DNA of 27,695 nucleotides from the IMG/VR virus record IMGVR_UViG_3300044546_000401, positions 1 through 27,695 of that record. One strand, written 5' to 3'. This stretch comes from a virus. A program made the translations under genes and the position numbers. Positions 11,462 to 20,128 of this stretch are shown here, piece by piece (position 1 is the first letter of the stretch; the number at the start of each line of letters is the position of its first letter). Under the pieces are notes generated by a model, which was not told the DNA's origin, ran no database searches, and worked only from the letters and a program-made list of their open reading frames with translations.

Positions 11462-12816
11462 AACGTGGAAAGTTGAATACATTGTGCATCAGTTAGGGCA
11501 GTTTTCCAAACTGCAAATTGATTGCAGCCACCGAATTGTTGGCGGTCAACTGCAAAGGAAGAAAAGGGGTTTATGCGACCTAAAACACTGATTCGGTCAA
11601 TCGTTGAAGCAAATGCGGCAGATGTGCTTGCGCCTCTTTGCGCTCCGTCAACAAATAACTTTGATACATTGGTTGTTGAATTGTACCTCAAAACTATTTT
11701 ATGGCGGCCTTGCGTTATGGCGTAAATCGTTCCAGCGCCTTGTACATCGTTGCCGTTGTTGGTGGTGGTCACTGAAAAGCCCCTAAATGCGCTTGGTACG
11801 CTTCCTTCAATGCCAAAGAAACAACGTGCGCCACCCAATGAAACCGCCCTAAAGTCAACATCCAAAAAGATAGTACCTTCGGTTTGTCCTATAAGGGCAG
11901 ATGCTCCGCTTATGGAAACGGAATCAAGAATCCTCGTCACCGTTGCCGTAGTGGTTGGGATTACGGTGCTGCTAAAGGTTCCCAATTCTCCTTGCGCTGC
12001 GTAGATTAAAATATTGCCAGTAGTTCCAGTAAGGCTGCCCCCCGATGCAGGATAGATACGGATGTTAGTTGCCCCGGCAACGGTACCAGCAATAGAACAA
12101 CGATACCAACCGCCACCAACAGAAACAATCGTGGCAACACAATTTGTAGACGATACAATTGTACCTAAAGTTAAATCAAAAAAAGCGTTAAATTGTACTG
12201 TTTGCGTATGCAAAAGGTATATTTGGTCAACAGTTCCCGCCTTTGCATAAATGCTAAATGTACTGCTTCCAGAAAATGCAGTTGTGCCTTGGAAAATAAA
12301 AGTATTTGCCGCAGTTTTAGCAAGAGTCCAAGCGGTAGTACCACCAAAAGGGTCAGTTGCTCCTTGGGTAACTGTACCAGTTCCACTAAATGCCCAAGTA
12401 GTGTTAAAGGTATTTGATTGCAACAAAAGATTTGTCCGTTGCCCTTCTACCTCCAACATCGGGCAGATAGCCAAAGTTCCCGCAGCGGTCATATAGTCCA
12501 AACGTGGGACGTTAGACGCTACCGAAACAATCGCTCCGCTGGCGTTGGTACGGGTAGCGGTTGAAGCACGGGCAAAGGTGAAATCCCCGCTTCCGTTTGT
12601 AGGTCTTTCGCTATAAACCTTTGTCGCTTTTACTCCGCTTGGAATAAGGACAAGTGATGCGGAATTCAACAACGGGTTTTTCAATTTATCGATGGCGCAA
12701 TTTTCACCTTCGACAAACCCGCCGTCCGCAATAACACGTTTTTTGTACGCGTTAAAAAACGCCCGAATCCCGGACACGAATGATTTGATTGACAACGAAA
12801 TTCGAAGTGACGTCAT
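11458..12816 (-). CDS. Tail fibre/receptor-binding protein with LamG-like domain
   Basis: A 452-residue probable receptor-binding protein. Residues 1-50 (to about KLKNPLLN) form a short conserved-looking anchor. The next region carries the ARASTATRTN and PRLDYM...CPMLEVEGQRTNLL pattern seen in many phage fibre and head-spike proteins. It is followed by a carbohydrate-binding-like beta-sandwich (about 130-285). The last 150 residues resemble a concanavalin/LamG sandwich (GTIFLDVDF, HKIVLRYNSTTNVSKLFVDGAQ, QFAVWKTALTDAQC). It probably binds host-surface glycans. From about 12,665 downward the DNA is more AT-rich and uses CTT, AGA, AGC, GGA codons rare elsewhere here, a sign of module exchange. 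The gene order after the tail tip protein fits. Confidence 0.8.
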   Translation of the reverse strand: MTSLRISLSIKSFVSGIRAFFNAYKKRVIADGGFVEGENCAIDKLKNPLLNSASLVLIPSGVKATKVYSERPTNGSGDFTFARASTATRTNASGAIVSVASNVPRLDYMTAAGTLAICPMLEVEGQRTNLLLQSNTFNTTWAFSGTGTVTQGATDPFGGTTAWTLAKTAANTFIFQGTTAFSGSSTFSIYAKAGTVDQIYLLHTQTVQFNAFFDLTLGTIVSSTNCVATIVSVGGGWYRCSIAGTVAGATNIRIYPASGGSLTGTTGNILIYAAQGELGTFSSTVIPTTTATVTRILDSVSISGASALIGQTEGTIFLDVDFRAVSLGGARCFFGIEGSVPSAFRGFSVTTTNNGNDVQGAGTIYAITQGRHKIVLRYNSTTNVSKLFVDGAQRGASTSAAFASTIDRISVLGRINPFSSFAVDRQQFGGCNQFAVWKTALTDAQCIQLSTL

Positions 12817-12876
12817 GGCGTTAAATTTTTACAAATTTTGAAACAATCGGGTGAATTTCAATCGCGTTCGGTTTCA

Positions 12877-15369
12877 TTATTTTGACTTTCGTTGAATCAC
12901 CAACCATTCATATCCGGTGGTCGGCGAATTCACCAACATCACGGTGATTCCGTCGTATTCGCGGTCCATTGCTTGTTCGCCATTTCCGTCGATGTCAACG
13001 ATTCCAGCGTCGGCCGGGTCAACACGAACGTTGATCGCGTATGAATTTGAAATCGTCGCGCCCGTTTTCACACGAATCATTCGGCCCACCTGCGGGTCGG
13101 TGGCGCGTGGCAATGTTATTGTCGCCAAACCCGTCGTTCCACCCGTCACCCAATTGGCGAAAATCATGTAGTCCGAATCCAACACAACATAATCATCCGT
13201 GTCGTCCAATTCAACATAACTAATCGACGACGCCCACGCGGATTCCAATGTGGCGCGGTCCAGGAAATTTGTCGTTCCATCAATGGTTGTCGTTCCCGTG
13301 ATCCTGGCCACACCCAACGATGGTTCGGCGTATGGACCGACGGCGTGGGTTTCGGAATCAACCAACATCCCGGCGACGGCGCCATCGGTGAACACCCCGC
13401 CAAACGAATTCGGTCCAGCGCTTCGGTTGACACCCATCGGTTGTAAATCACCGCCGATGAAATCGTTGTCAAGGTCAACGACTTGCGAAACGTCGCGGGC
13501 AATGGCGAAAAATTCACCGTCGATGTTTTCGTTGTTGGCGGAAAATGTTCCGCCAATGAACAACCAATCAAACAAATCAAATGTGAACCGCCGCGACACG
13601 TCGGTTGATGAATAGAACGAACCGTTATATCTGCGAATCGGTTTGGCGTGTAAACCCAACGCCTCGGTCACCAATAATTGCAAAAGTTTTTTGTAGGTCC
13701 CGGAATTACCTTTTCGCCACAAATCCGAACCGCCCCAAATTGAACCGTTCCAAACGGCCAAATTTCCCGTTTGCAACGGGCCGTCGGCGACCGACGTTGA
13801 ACCCAACGACAACACCAAATTTGATTCGATTCGGGTGTTGCCATTTGATGCGCGATACACGATTGTTTCCGGGGTCAATTGACCGCTGGAAACGTAATTC
13901 AAATTCGCTAAAAAATCGTAATCAATCGACGCGCCAGTTGGTAAACCGATATACAACGGCGGCGATACATAAACGACGGACGTCGCAACAAATCGCAATG
14001 TCGGTTGTTTCAGCTGCAAAGTTAATTCACCCGACACGGGCAATTGGTCCGTTTGAATTGTGACCGGGGCGGCGATTCCAGCGGTTCCGTTTCCGCTGAA
14101 CGTGAAATTTCCCATGTCAAATTCATAATCACCCGCGGTTGTTGACCAGGATGGCGCCAAATAAGGCGTGGCGGTGTTGTAACCGTTGAACGATCGTTTG
14201 TAATAATAAAAAACGCCGGGGTTGTTGACGTCTTCGATTTTGATTGTCATTTTGAAAATCGGAACGATGGCGCCCGACGGAACGGCGATTGGGGTGTTTG
14301 GCGTTCTCTTTATATAGAAGTGCATCATTGGACACACAATTTCCAAAACCGCGTTTGAATCGGCGGAAATGAATCCAATTGGGAAAGGTGACGAACGATT
14401 GTAGGTGAACAACATTTGACCGACGCGCGAACCCATGAAACGTTGCTGGAATTCGATTTCGCAACGTTTGATCGCGGGCAAAAAATCAAATTGATTTCCC
14501 GCCATCCGCGCCGCGCCAATCGTTTGGTTGATGACCACGTCGTCGGATTTTGACGCCGTGGCGATGTACGAACCCGCGCGGTCGTATCTTGACGTGATGC
14601 GTGTGGCGGCCGCGCGTTCGCCGTACTGTTCAAAAACGAATCGTCCATTGGATTGGTACACACGGGCGCCGAACGTCACGCACAATTGGCGCAATACATC
14701 AATGATTTTCGTGTACGTTTCCGCGCCCGTTCCATCGATGGACGACCAAATTCGTCGGTCGATGGCGATTTCGTTTGCGGCGTCTTTGGTTGTGGAATAT
14801 ACCATGTTGTTTTCCCACCAATTCACACACGTTTCCAAAAACGTGTCCGTGATCGTGAACAAATCGGTTGTCCCAACGGATGACAAACAATTGAACAACA
14901 CTTTGTTCAACCGAGTCAATGCCAACGAATTTTGAAACACATCGTTGACGAATGTGTAATCAATGTTCGCCAACCGTCCCAATCCATCCACGGCCCGCAA
15001 TTCGTAAATGTAGGGCAATGGTGCGTCTTCGATTTGGGCGATGTCCTGCATCAAATAACCAACCCAATATGTTTGATATGCGCCCGACACCCATCGCGAA
15101 ATCTTCACGCGGAAACGCGATTCCTGGACGCCGATTAACTGTTCAAAAAACGTTTGTTGCAAACCACTTTGAACCATGAATGGAATGGAAACATTCGACG
15201 ACATGATTGGTGAAACGATGTCGTCGGTTTCGCCCGCGTATTGTAGGGTGAACCCCTCGGTGCCAACGACGAACGACGTTGACGAACCGCTGAACAACGA
15301 ATCGTCAATTTCAATTTTGTAGTCAATCCCGGTGTCGGTGCGGAATTCGGATGTGAATCGTATGGCCAT
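12877..15369 (-). CDS. Tail tip/baseplate protein (830 aa)
   Basis: An 830-residue structural protein directly after the tape measure, the position of distal tail, tail-associated lysin or hub proteins. The N-terminal 140 residues (MAIRFTSEFRTDTG, FRVKISRW, YWVGYLMQDIAQIEDAPLPY) look like the start of Bacteroidetes-phage tail tip proteins. The middle is a long beta-rich region. The C-terminal 100 residues (DDYVVLDSDYMIF, ITLPRATDPQVGRMIRVKTG) resemble a fibre-type adhesin module that contacts the host. No peptidase motif is seen. It probably joins tail tube, tape measure and fibre. The ATG at 15369 lies three bases from the tape measure stop. Confidence 0.75.
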   Translation of the reverse strand: MAIRFTSEFRTDTGIDYKIEIDDSLFSGSSTSFVVGTEGFTLQYAGETDDIVSPIMSSNVSIPFMVQSGLQQTFFEQLIGVQESRFRVKISRWVSGAYQTYWVGYLMQDIAQIEDAPLPYIYELRAVDGLGRLANIDYTFVNDVFQNSLALTRLNKVLFNCLSSVGTTDLFTITDTFLETCVNWWENNMVYSTTKDAANEIAIDRRIWSSIDGTGAETYTKIIDVLRQLCVTFGARVYQSNGRFVFEQYGERAAATRITSRYDRAGSYIATASKSDDVVINQTIGAARMAGNQFDFLPAIKRCEIEFQQRFMGSRVGQMLFTYNRSSPFPIGFISADSNAVLEIVCPMMHFYIKRTPNTPIAVPSGAIVPIFKMTIKIEDVNNPGVFYYYKRSFNGYNTATPYLAPSWSTTAGDYEFDMGNFTFSGNGTAGIAAPVTIQTDQLPVSGELTLQLKQPTLRFVATSVVYVSPPLYIGLPTGASIDYDFLANLNYVSSGQLTPETIVYRASNGNTRIESNLVLSLGSTSVADGPLQTGNLAVWNGSIWGGSDLWRKGNSGTYKKLLQLLVTEALGLHAKPIRRYNGSFYSSTDVSRRFTFDLFDWLFIGGTFSANNENIDGEFFAIARDVSQVVDLDNDFIGGDLQPMGVNRSAGPNSFGGVFTDGAVAGMLVDSETHAVGPYAEPSLGVARITGTTTIDGTTNFLDRATLESAWASSISYVELDDTDDYVVLDSDYMIFANWVTGGTTGLATITLPRATDPQVGRMIRVKTGATISNSYAINVRVDPADAGIVDIDGNGEQAMDREYDGITVMLVNSPTTGYEWLVIQRKSK

Positions 15370-15372
15370 ATC

Positions 15373-17598
15373 TTAAAAACCGCGGTAACGTGAACGAACG
15401 CGTGTGGCGCGTTCGGATGATAACAAAATGTCGGCGCCTTGAATCCGTCCGTAAACCTGGACACCACCACCGCCTCCGGTGAATTCATGCAAACGATCCA
15501 ATGGAATAACGGCTTCCGGTCCGCGACCTTCGCCAACCATTGCCAACGTCGGCCCGGTAACAATTCCGCCTTCGGCCAATCCAGGGATTCCCGACATTTG
15601 GCCGAACATTCCGCCGAACAGTTGTCCGAAATTCTTCGCGCCGCCGAACAGTTTTCCGATGTTGGCAAAGTTTCCGCCAAACGCAATGGTGATGGCGGCG
15701 GCCAATGCGGCGGCGGCCAATGCGGCGGCAATCAATTTTTTGATCATGTCACCCAATGCTTTCATCAGGGTCGGGAAAAACTTTTCACCCGACGTCAACG
15801 CGGCTTCGAATGATGCCGTCAAAATGTTTCCGAATTCCTGAATTCCCCAATTGATGGATTCCATATTTTTCGCAAACCAATTGAACATCGGGTTCACCTG
15901 GCCCGCCATCAAATCAACGGTGTCCTGCAATCCCTCGTTGAACGCCGCTTGGCCTGGCAACATCGGGTCGAATGGTGGTTCAATCAACAAATCCGCGATT
16001 TCGTCGTTCATCCGTTTGGCGTTTGCGGCAGCGGTTTCCAACGAGGAAACAACCGTTGACAATTCCATTTTTTCCGACATCGAACCCTCCATCGCAATGG
16101 ATGTGAACAATTGATCCAACGCCGATTTCATTTCGTTCATCGCATCAGCTGAACGCGACAATTCGTTGACGTCGTTTTGTTTGGCGGTTGTCGATTCAAT
16201 TGTTGCCGCGGTTGATTCGTTGGTGACGTCGTTTGACTGTTTCGTCAATTTTTCCGCGTCGCCCAACGAAATGTTCAATTCTTTCAAAATGGCGTCGCGC
16301 TCCTTAAAAATTTCGTTGCCTTTGTTTTGGGCTTTTTCCAATGCTTTTTCCGCGGCCACCAATTTCGCGACGGCGTTTGCGACGAATTGGCCTTCATTCA
16401 TAAACGCCTTACCACGGACATTCGCCCGTTTTGATTGGCGGTCCGCGGCTTCCGCTATCAATTCATTTGCGCGTTCCTGCAACGTTGCCCCTTCTTTGGT
16501 GACGATGTTGAATTGTTTTTCGCGCTTTACGATTTCTTTCGACAATTCAATCCGCGCCTCGGCTAAATCCTGCGCGCGTGTGGCGATTTTTTCGTTTTGG
16601 CCGTCAATTTTTTCCTGGTGTTTTTGGATGATAATCCGATTCACCAATTGTTCGTTCAATTTCTTCGTTGCCGACGACAAATCCGACATGGAGGATTTTT
16701 CCGCATCAATGTTGTCCAGGTAGCCAGGATATTTCGAATTCAAATAATTGATGATGTCCCGGCGGCGTTCCAATGCCGTGTCGGCGGACGTCAATTCAAC
16801 GGTCAAACCAGCGACGGCGGCGGCCTCGTCTTCGTATTTCGACGACATCGGAATCGCCACCAGGTCGGCAAAGAATCCAACCATTTCGCCAAGATTGGAC
16901 AAAAACGGACCCATCGATTGGTTCATCCGTTCGCCAATGGCCGCCTGAAGATTCGTCATGTTGGCCGTCACTTGCGCGGCGGCGTCGGCGGCGGTAATCG
17001 TTGCCGTCCCGGCTTTGGACATTTCTTCCTTTGCGATCTTCGCAACGGCCGCCGTCACGTCGGCAATTGATTGGGCTTCGACCGATGCGCCTTTGAATTC
17101 CGCTTTCAACCGGGACGTGGAAATTCCCAAGTTGTCAAGAATCATCGGTGATTTCCGACCGATACCGGTGACGATGGAGGAAACAAGGTAATCAACGGAT
17201 TCGCCCGTTTCCTGGGCGCGGCGTGATGCAAATTCCAACAACGTTCCCATTTCTTTCAATGGGATTCCAAAGTTGCCCGCTTTCACGGCGTTTTGCATCA
17301 ATTCCAAATCGGACACCGTTCCGCGTGTGGCCTTGCGTAAATCCTGCAACATTCCGTCCGGCGCCATGCGATTAAACGCCGCGCGAACGCCGTCAACCTG
17401 GCCCGCCAATTTTGACGTTTCCGTGACGAATTGTTGAATTCCGTTGACCGCAAACGCGCCCGCCAGGGCGCCACCGACCATGTTGAATTTGGACGACAAT
17501 CCGCCCAACGTCTTGTCGATGTTTTGCATCGCCGAACGGAATTCTTTTAAATCCGCGCCGATACGAAAATTGATTGAACCTAAACCCGCCATTTTCAA
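15373..17598 (-). CDS. Tail tape measure protein
   Basis: A 741-residue tape measure protein that sets tail length and is injected with the DNA. The start (INFRIGADLKEFRSAMQNIDKTL) and the following Ala/Gly-rich helical region are typical. A central long coiled coil (about residues 290-500) is rich in Lys/Glu. A hydrophobic Ala stretch (LIAAALAAAALAAAITIAFGG) lies near residue 640. The C-terminus has the family signature GLAEGGIVTGPTLAMVGEG followed by EAVIPLDRL. By the usual 1.5 angstrom per residue rule a tail near 110 nm is expected. It overlaps the chaperone extension stop by four bases, as normal for the frameshifted chaperone/tape measure arrangement. Confidence 0.93.
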   Translation of the reverse strand: MKMAGLGSINFRIGADLKEFRSAMQNIDKTLGGLSSKFNMVGGALAGAFAVNGIQQFVTETSKLAGQVDGVRAAFNRMAPDGMLQDLRKATRGTVSDLELMQNAVKAGNFGIPLKEMGTLLEFASRRAQETGESVDYLVSSIVTGIGRKSPMILDNLGISTSRLKAEFKGASVEAQSIADVTAAVAKIAKEEMSKAGTATITAADAAAQVTANMTNLQAAIGERMNQSMGPFLSNLGEMVGFFADLVAIPMSSKYEDEAAAVAGLTVELTSADTALERRRDIINYLNSKYPGYLDNIDAEKSSMSDLSSATKKLNEQLVNRIIIQKHQEKIDGQNEKIATRAQDLAEARIELSKEIVKREKQFNIVTKEGATLQERANELIAEAADRQSKRANVRGKAFMNEGQFVANAVAKLVAAEKALEKAQNKGNEIFKERDAILKELNISLGDAEKLTKQSNDVTNESTAATIESTTAKQNDVNELSRSADAMNEMKSALDQLFTSIAMEGSMSEKMELSTVVSSLETAAANAKRMNDEIADLLIEPPFDPMLPGQAAFNEGLQDTVDLMAGQVNPMFNWFAKNMESINWGIQEFGNILTASFEAALTSGEKFFPTLMKALGDMIKKLIAAALAAAALAAAITIAFGGNFANIGKLFGGAKNFGQLFGGMFGQMSGIPGLAEGGIVTGPTLAMVGEGRGPEAVIPLDRLHEFTGGGGGVQVYGRIQGADILLSSERATRVRSRYRGF

Positions 17599-17957
17599 CC
17601 GTTTATTTCGGGCGTTAAAATGCCCAAATCTTCGGCCAATTTAATCAATTCGAACCGGGTTGGTATCGGTTTTTGTTTCGTTTTTTTCGTGGTTTTTTCC
17701 CACGGAAACGTCGCCAAATCGTTGGGCTTCAATGCTTTTTTCAAATGTGGCGTCATCACCATTGCGGCCAACCACCGTGTTTGTTCCCACGATGTTTTGA
17801 AATCACGTTCCACGCGTTCGAAATATCCAACGGATTTGTTGGAAAATTCGCGCGGTGTCAATTCATAAAATTCGGCGGGCGTCAATGACATTTCACCCAA
17901 CGCGATGGCTTCAATTCCGTCCCAATCTAAAGGGTCGCCGTCGGTTGGGTTTGGGCG
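17595..17957 (-). CDS. Tail assembly chaperone extension, made by -1 frameshift (gpGT-like)
   Basis: This frame has no good start of its own (TTG at 17900 or an internal ATG at 17891) but is open from well upstream, in the -1 frame relative to the first chaperone gene. Reading through the G_GGA_AAC site gives the continuous segment PTDGDPLDWDGIEAIALGEM followed by SLTPAEFYELTPREF, a pattern typical of the second half of tail chaperones. The fused product would be about 222 residues (102 from the first frame plus 120 here). Such fusions bind tape measure and tail tube subunits during assembly. The basic C-terminal part (EKTTKKTKQKPIPTRFELIK) is consistent with that. Confidence 0.85.
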   Translation of the reverse strand, partial: RPNPTDGDPLDWDGIEAIALGEMSLTPAEFYELTPREFSNKSVGYFERVERDFKTSWEQTRWLAAMVMTPHLKKALKPNDLATFPWEKTTKKTKQKPIPTRFELIKLAEDLGILTPEING

Positions 17958-18262
17958 TTTCCCGATTCCGGGGCCTTGAATGATTTGGCGAACACCTCCA
18001 TCACCTTATTCAATGCGGACGGGTCGGCGTCGAGCAAATCGGACACGTCGTCCATCGTCATGATGAATGGTACCTTTTCAACCCGGTGGCCGTCTTTCAG
18101 TCCGGCCCACATTAACGCGACGGCATCGTTGATTCCGATGTCGTTTGACAATGTCATGATTTCGGCCAACGATTTTCCGGTTTCATTTCCGAACAAACGC
18201 AATGCGTTGAATCCGAATTTGACGGGATAATTTTTCCCGTCGATGCTTACGATTTCTACCAT
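17927..18262 (-). CDS. Tail assembly chaperone (gpG-like)
   Basis: A 111-residue protein, product of the unshifted frame. Its start MVEIVSIDGKNYPVKFGFNAL and the pattern FGNETGKSLAEIMTL, NDAVALMWAGLKDG and MTMDDVSDLLDAD are typical of small tail chaperones lying between tail tube and tape measure genes. It helps assemble tail tube protein around the tape measure and is absent from the mature particle in known systems. Most ribosomes should end here, and a few percent should shift at codon 102 to make the longer form. Confidence 0.88.
   Translation of the reverse strand: MVEIVSIDGKNYPVKFGFNALRLFGNETGKSLAEIMTLSNDIGINDAVALMWAGLKDGHRVEKVPFIMTMDDVSDLLDADPSALNKVMEVFAKSFKAPESGNAQTQPTATL
17957..17963 (-). 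promoter_or_regulatory. Programmed -1 ribosomal frameshift slippery site GGGAAAC
   Basis: Minus strand 17963-17957 reads GGGAAAC, phased as G_GGA_AAC with respect to the upstream chaperone frame (codons 101-102). It fits X_XXY_YYZ exactly and differs only in the last base from the lambda G/T site GGGAAAG. Slipping by one base enters the downstream open frame, ten codons before the zero-frame stop at 17927. Confidence 0.85.
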
Positions 18263-18316
18263 ATGGCAAATTTAGTGAATGTATGGCGATTCCTCGCCAT
18301 ACACCCGGTGTTCAAA

Positions 18317-18754
18317 TTACGCGGCGGTCGCTTCGGTCAAAGCTCCGTCACCTTCGATGGAAAAAGAGAAAGAATTGTTGTCTTCAACTCCGCCGTCCTG
18401 CGACAACGATGTCAAGTAACCATAACCTTTGTACTGTTTCTCGCTCGCGGTTGTGGATCCGAAACGGAAATACAATTTCGTACGGCTGGAAATGTGTCCG
18501 AACAAATCGGAAAATCCAGCTTTGGACGTCAAATTGTATGTTACCATTCCCTCACCGGACAACGACCACGATTTCAGACCGCCCAACAATTCGCGCCATC
18601 CGGCGGAATCTTTGGTGGTCACATCACGGACCTCCATATTCATTTGCAACGACGCGGTCGTTGCTTTGCCGACGGTGGTGTAGGTCGTTCCGCCATCGGT
18701 CGAAATCGCGACAATTACGTCGGTTCCGTTCATCACATTTGTTGATGCTGGCAT
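18317..18754 (-). CDS. Major tail (tube) protein
   Basis: A 145-residue tail tube protein of the Phage_tail_2/TP901-1 type. It starts MPASTNVMNGTDVIVAIS, followed by VGKATTASLQMNMEVRDVTTKDSAGWRELLGGLKSWSLSGEGMV, with the characteristic strand order and the SWSLSGEG loop, and ends with VEDNNSFSFSIEGDGAL. It polymerises as stacked hexamers around the tape measure. Position directly upstream of the chaperone pair is as expected. The ATG at 18754 is six bases from the stop of a 45-codon gene. Confidence 0.92.
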   Translation of the reverse strand: MPASTNVMNGTDVIVAISTDGGTTYTTVGKATTASLQMNMEVRDVTTKDSAGWRELLGGLKSWSLSGEGMVTYNLTSKAGFSDLFGHISSRTKLYFRFGSTTASEKQYKGYGYLTSLSQDGGVEDNNSFSFSIEGDGALTEATAA

Positions 18755-18760
18755 GACTTA

Positions 18761-18898
18761 TTATTTTTTTAAGGGTTCAACCAATTTGGCTTTCACCAAT
18801 TGGGCGGCGATGTCGTGGGTCACCTCAACCAACGAACCCGCTTTGACAACGTGTTCGCGTTTGATTTCCCAATCGCCAATCAATTTTACTTCAATCAT
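18761..18898 (-). CDS. Small structural-operon protein (45 aa)
   Basis: A 45-codon ORF with ATG at 18898, four bases after the stop of the tail terminator gene. It encodes MIEVKLIGDWEIKREHVVKA and ends AKLVEPLKK. It has the same layout as the 61-residue product behind the capsid gene: a MIEV strand, a conserved Gly-containing turn, an IA..W/L helix (DIAAQLVKAKLVEP) and a basic end, so the two may be distant paralogues. Tight spacing on both sides supports it as real. Function unknown. Confidence 0.65.
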   Translation of the reverse strand: MIEVKLIGDWEIKREHVVKAGSLVEVTHDIAAQLVKAKLVEPLKK

Positions 18899-18902
18899 GG
18901 TT

Positions 18903-19295
18903 TCAAGATTTAGGAATCCGAAAAATTAAATCAATTTGCCCGCCGAAAAATTCGTCCTTATCTGAATAGATGTCACGAAAATCGTCGAACGAACAAGATT
19001 GATATTGTACACCCGCCACGGGGCCGGACGTTCTTGGAAAGGTAGCCCGGACACCTTCAACGGCGGTTTGAATGTCGCCGTATTTCGTTGATACAACCGT
19101 GATCCGAACCAACGTTTCGTCGATTTCGGAATCATTGTCTTTCGTTCCGTTGGGATTGGTACGCACAACCTCGTACACCGCATACGGCGCCGTTAAAACG
19201 CCTTGCGCGGCAATGAATGGATAAACCCGCCCGGCGAACAATCCGTTCAACGTGGCGTTGTTGTCAAATTTGTATTTGATGACTTTTCCTATCAT
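18903..19295 (-). CDS. Tail terminator/completion protein (DUF3168-like)
   Basis: A 130-residue protein starting MIGKVIKYKFDNNATLNGLF with ATG at 19295, which overlaps the stop of the gp10-like gene as ATGA; the longer frame to 19481 lies inside that gene and is rejected. The features LNGLFAGRVYPFIAAQGVLTAPYAVYEVV and a C-terminal GGQIDLIFRI strand match the DUF3168/tail completion gp17 group, which caps the tail and connects it to the head. Position between the HK97 gp10-like protein and the tail tube gene fits. Confidence 0.82.
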   Translation of the reverse strand: MIGKVIKYKFDNNATLNGLFAGRVYPFIAAQGVLTAPYAVYEVVRTNPNGTKDNDSEIDETLVRITVVSTKYGDIQTAVEGVRATFPRTSGPVAGVQYQSCSFDDFRDIYSDKDEFFGGQIDLIFRIPKS

Positions 19296-19849
19296 TTCCC
19301 GGCGGATTGACGTTTGACCAAACGGTTGATATATTTTTGCGCTTCCTGAAAAAACGCCGCTTTGAATTCGGCGTTCACGGATGGCGCGGCCTTTTGTCGG
19401 GCGCGGTCGGCAAATCCCAAGTTTTTGCCGATGTATTTTCCGCCGGACAAATATCCATAGTTGATGAAATGCGCGAACCAACCACCTTTGTTCGGGTCAC
19501 GAAATGAACCCTTCACACGGGGTCCAATCACCGTGATGATCATGTCGCGTTTCTTGGACCTGAAAAACATCGGCGCGATTGAATCACGCAATTGACCCGG
19601 GCGGATTTCGGCGTAAACCGAACCGCTTCGGTACACGGTGAATTTGTCGCCCTGGAAATTACTTATTTCCTCGCGGTACGAATCAACCATTGGTTTGGCG
19701 GCGCGGCGTCCTGCGGTTTTCATCACCTTCAAACGCAACGTTTCGTCGAACCCTTTCATGGCGGCCAAAGTTGCTTCCACGCCCGTGATTTCCAAATTGA
19801 ATCCTCTCGGCAATTTGGCTTTTGTACGGGTGTGGGTCCTGGCGTTCAC
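19292..19849 (-). CDS. HK97 gp10-like tail completion protein
   Basis: A 185-residue basic protein of the HK97-gp10 putative tail-component family. Typical elements are ITGVEATLAAMKGFDETL at the N-terminus, KTAGRRAAKPMVDSYREEI, the FAHFINYGYLSGGK segment (family signature, about residues 128-141) and a helical C-terminus (EFKAAFFQEAQKYINRLVKRQ). It acts at the head-tail joining step. It overlaps the terminator gene by four bases. Confidence 0.87.
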   Translation of the reverse strand: MNARTHTRTKAKLPRGFNLEITGVEATLAAMKGFDETLRLKVMKTAGRRAAKPMVDSYREEISNFQGDKFTVYRSGSVYAEIRPGQLRDSIAPMFFRSKKRDMIITVIGPRVKGSFRDPNKGGWFAHFINYGYLSGGKYIGKNLGFADRARQKAAPSVNAEFKAAFFQEAQKYINRLVKRQSAGK

Positions 19850-19852
19850 CGT

Positions 19853-20125
19853 TTACGCTTTTTCTTTGTACATGATGGCGGCGCCGGACGTCAAAGTCAA
19901 CGACGTGAAATTGCCGAAAATCGTACTTCCCGCCAAAAACGTTTCGGCAACCAATGTGTTTCCCGTGTAATCGGACGCAATGGCCGCAATCACGGAATCT
20001 TCAACAAATTGGATGGCGTACGATTTCACGGCGTGTGCGGCGGTGTCCGAAACAAATTCGGCGCCGTTTTGGCCCAACATTAGGTTTTGCGCTTCTTGAA
20101 CCAAATATTCGTCTACTCCTGGCAT
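19853..20125 (-). CDS. Small structural protein (90 aa)
   Basis: A 90-residue protein with a beta-rich C-terminal half containing the pattern NTLVAETFLAGSTIFGNFTSLTLTSGAAIMYK. This FxAGxxIxGxFTSLxLxSGxxIxY signature is common in small proteins of unknown role within phage head/tail modules. A decoration or head-fibre-like role is possible. The ATG at 20125 lies three bases from the adaptor stop and it precedes the gp10-like gene by three bases. Confidence 0.75.
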   Translation of the reverse strand: MPGVDEYLVQEAQNLMLGQNGAEFVSDTAAHAVKSYAIQFVEDSVIAAIASDYTGNTLVAETFLAGSTIFGNFTSLTLTSGAAIMYKEKA

Positions 20126-20128
20126 GAC

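Noticed and set aside
18903-19481. Longer start for the tail terminator gene at 19481
   Set aside because: The extra 62 residues lie wholly inside the gp10-like gene; the ATG at 19295 gives the normal ATGA overlap and normal family length.
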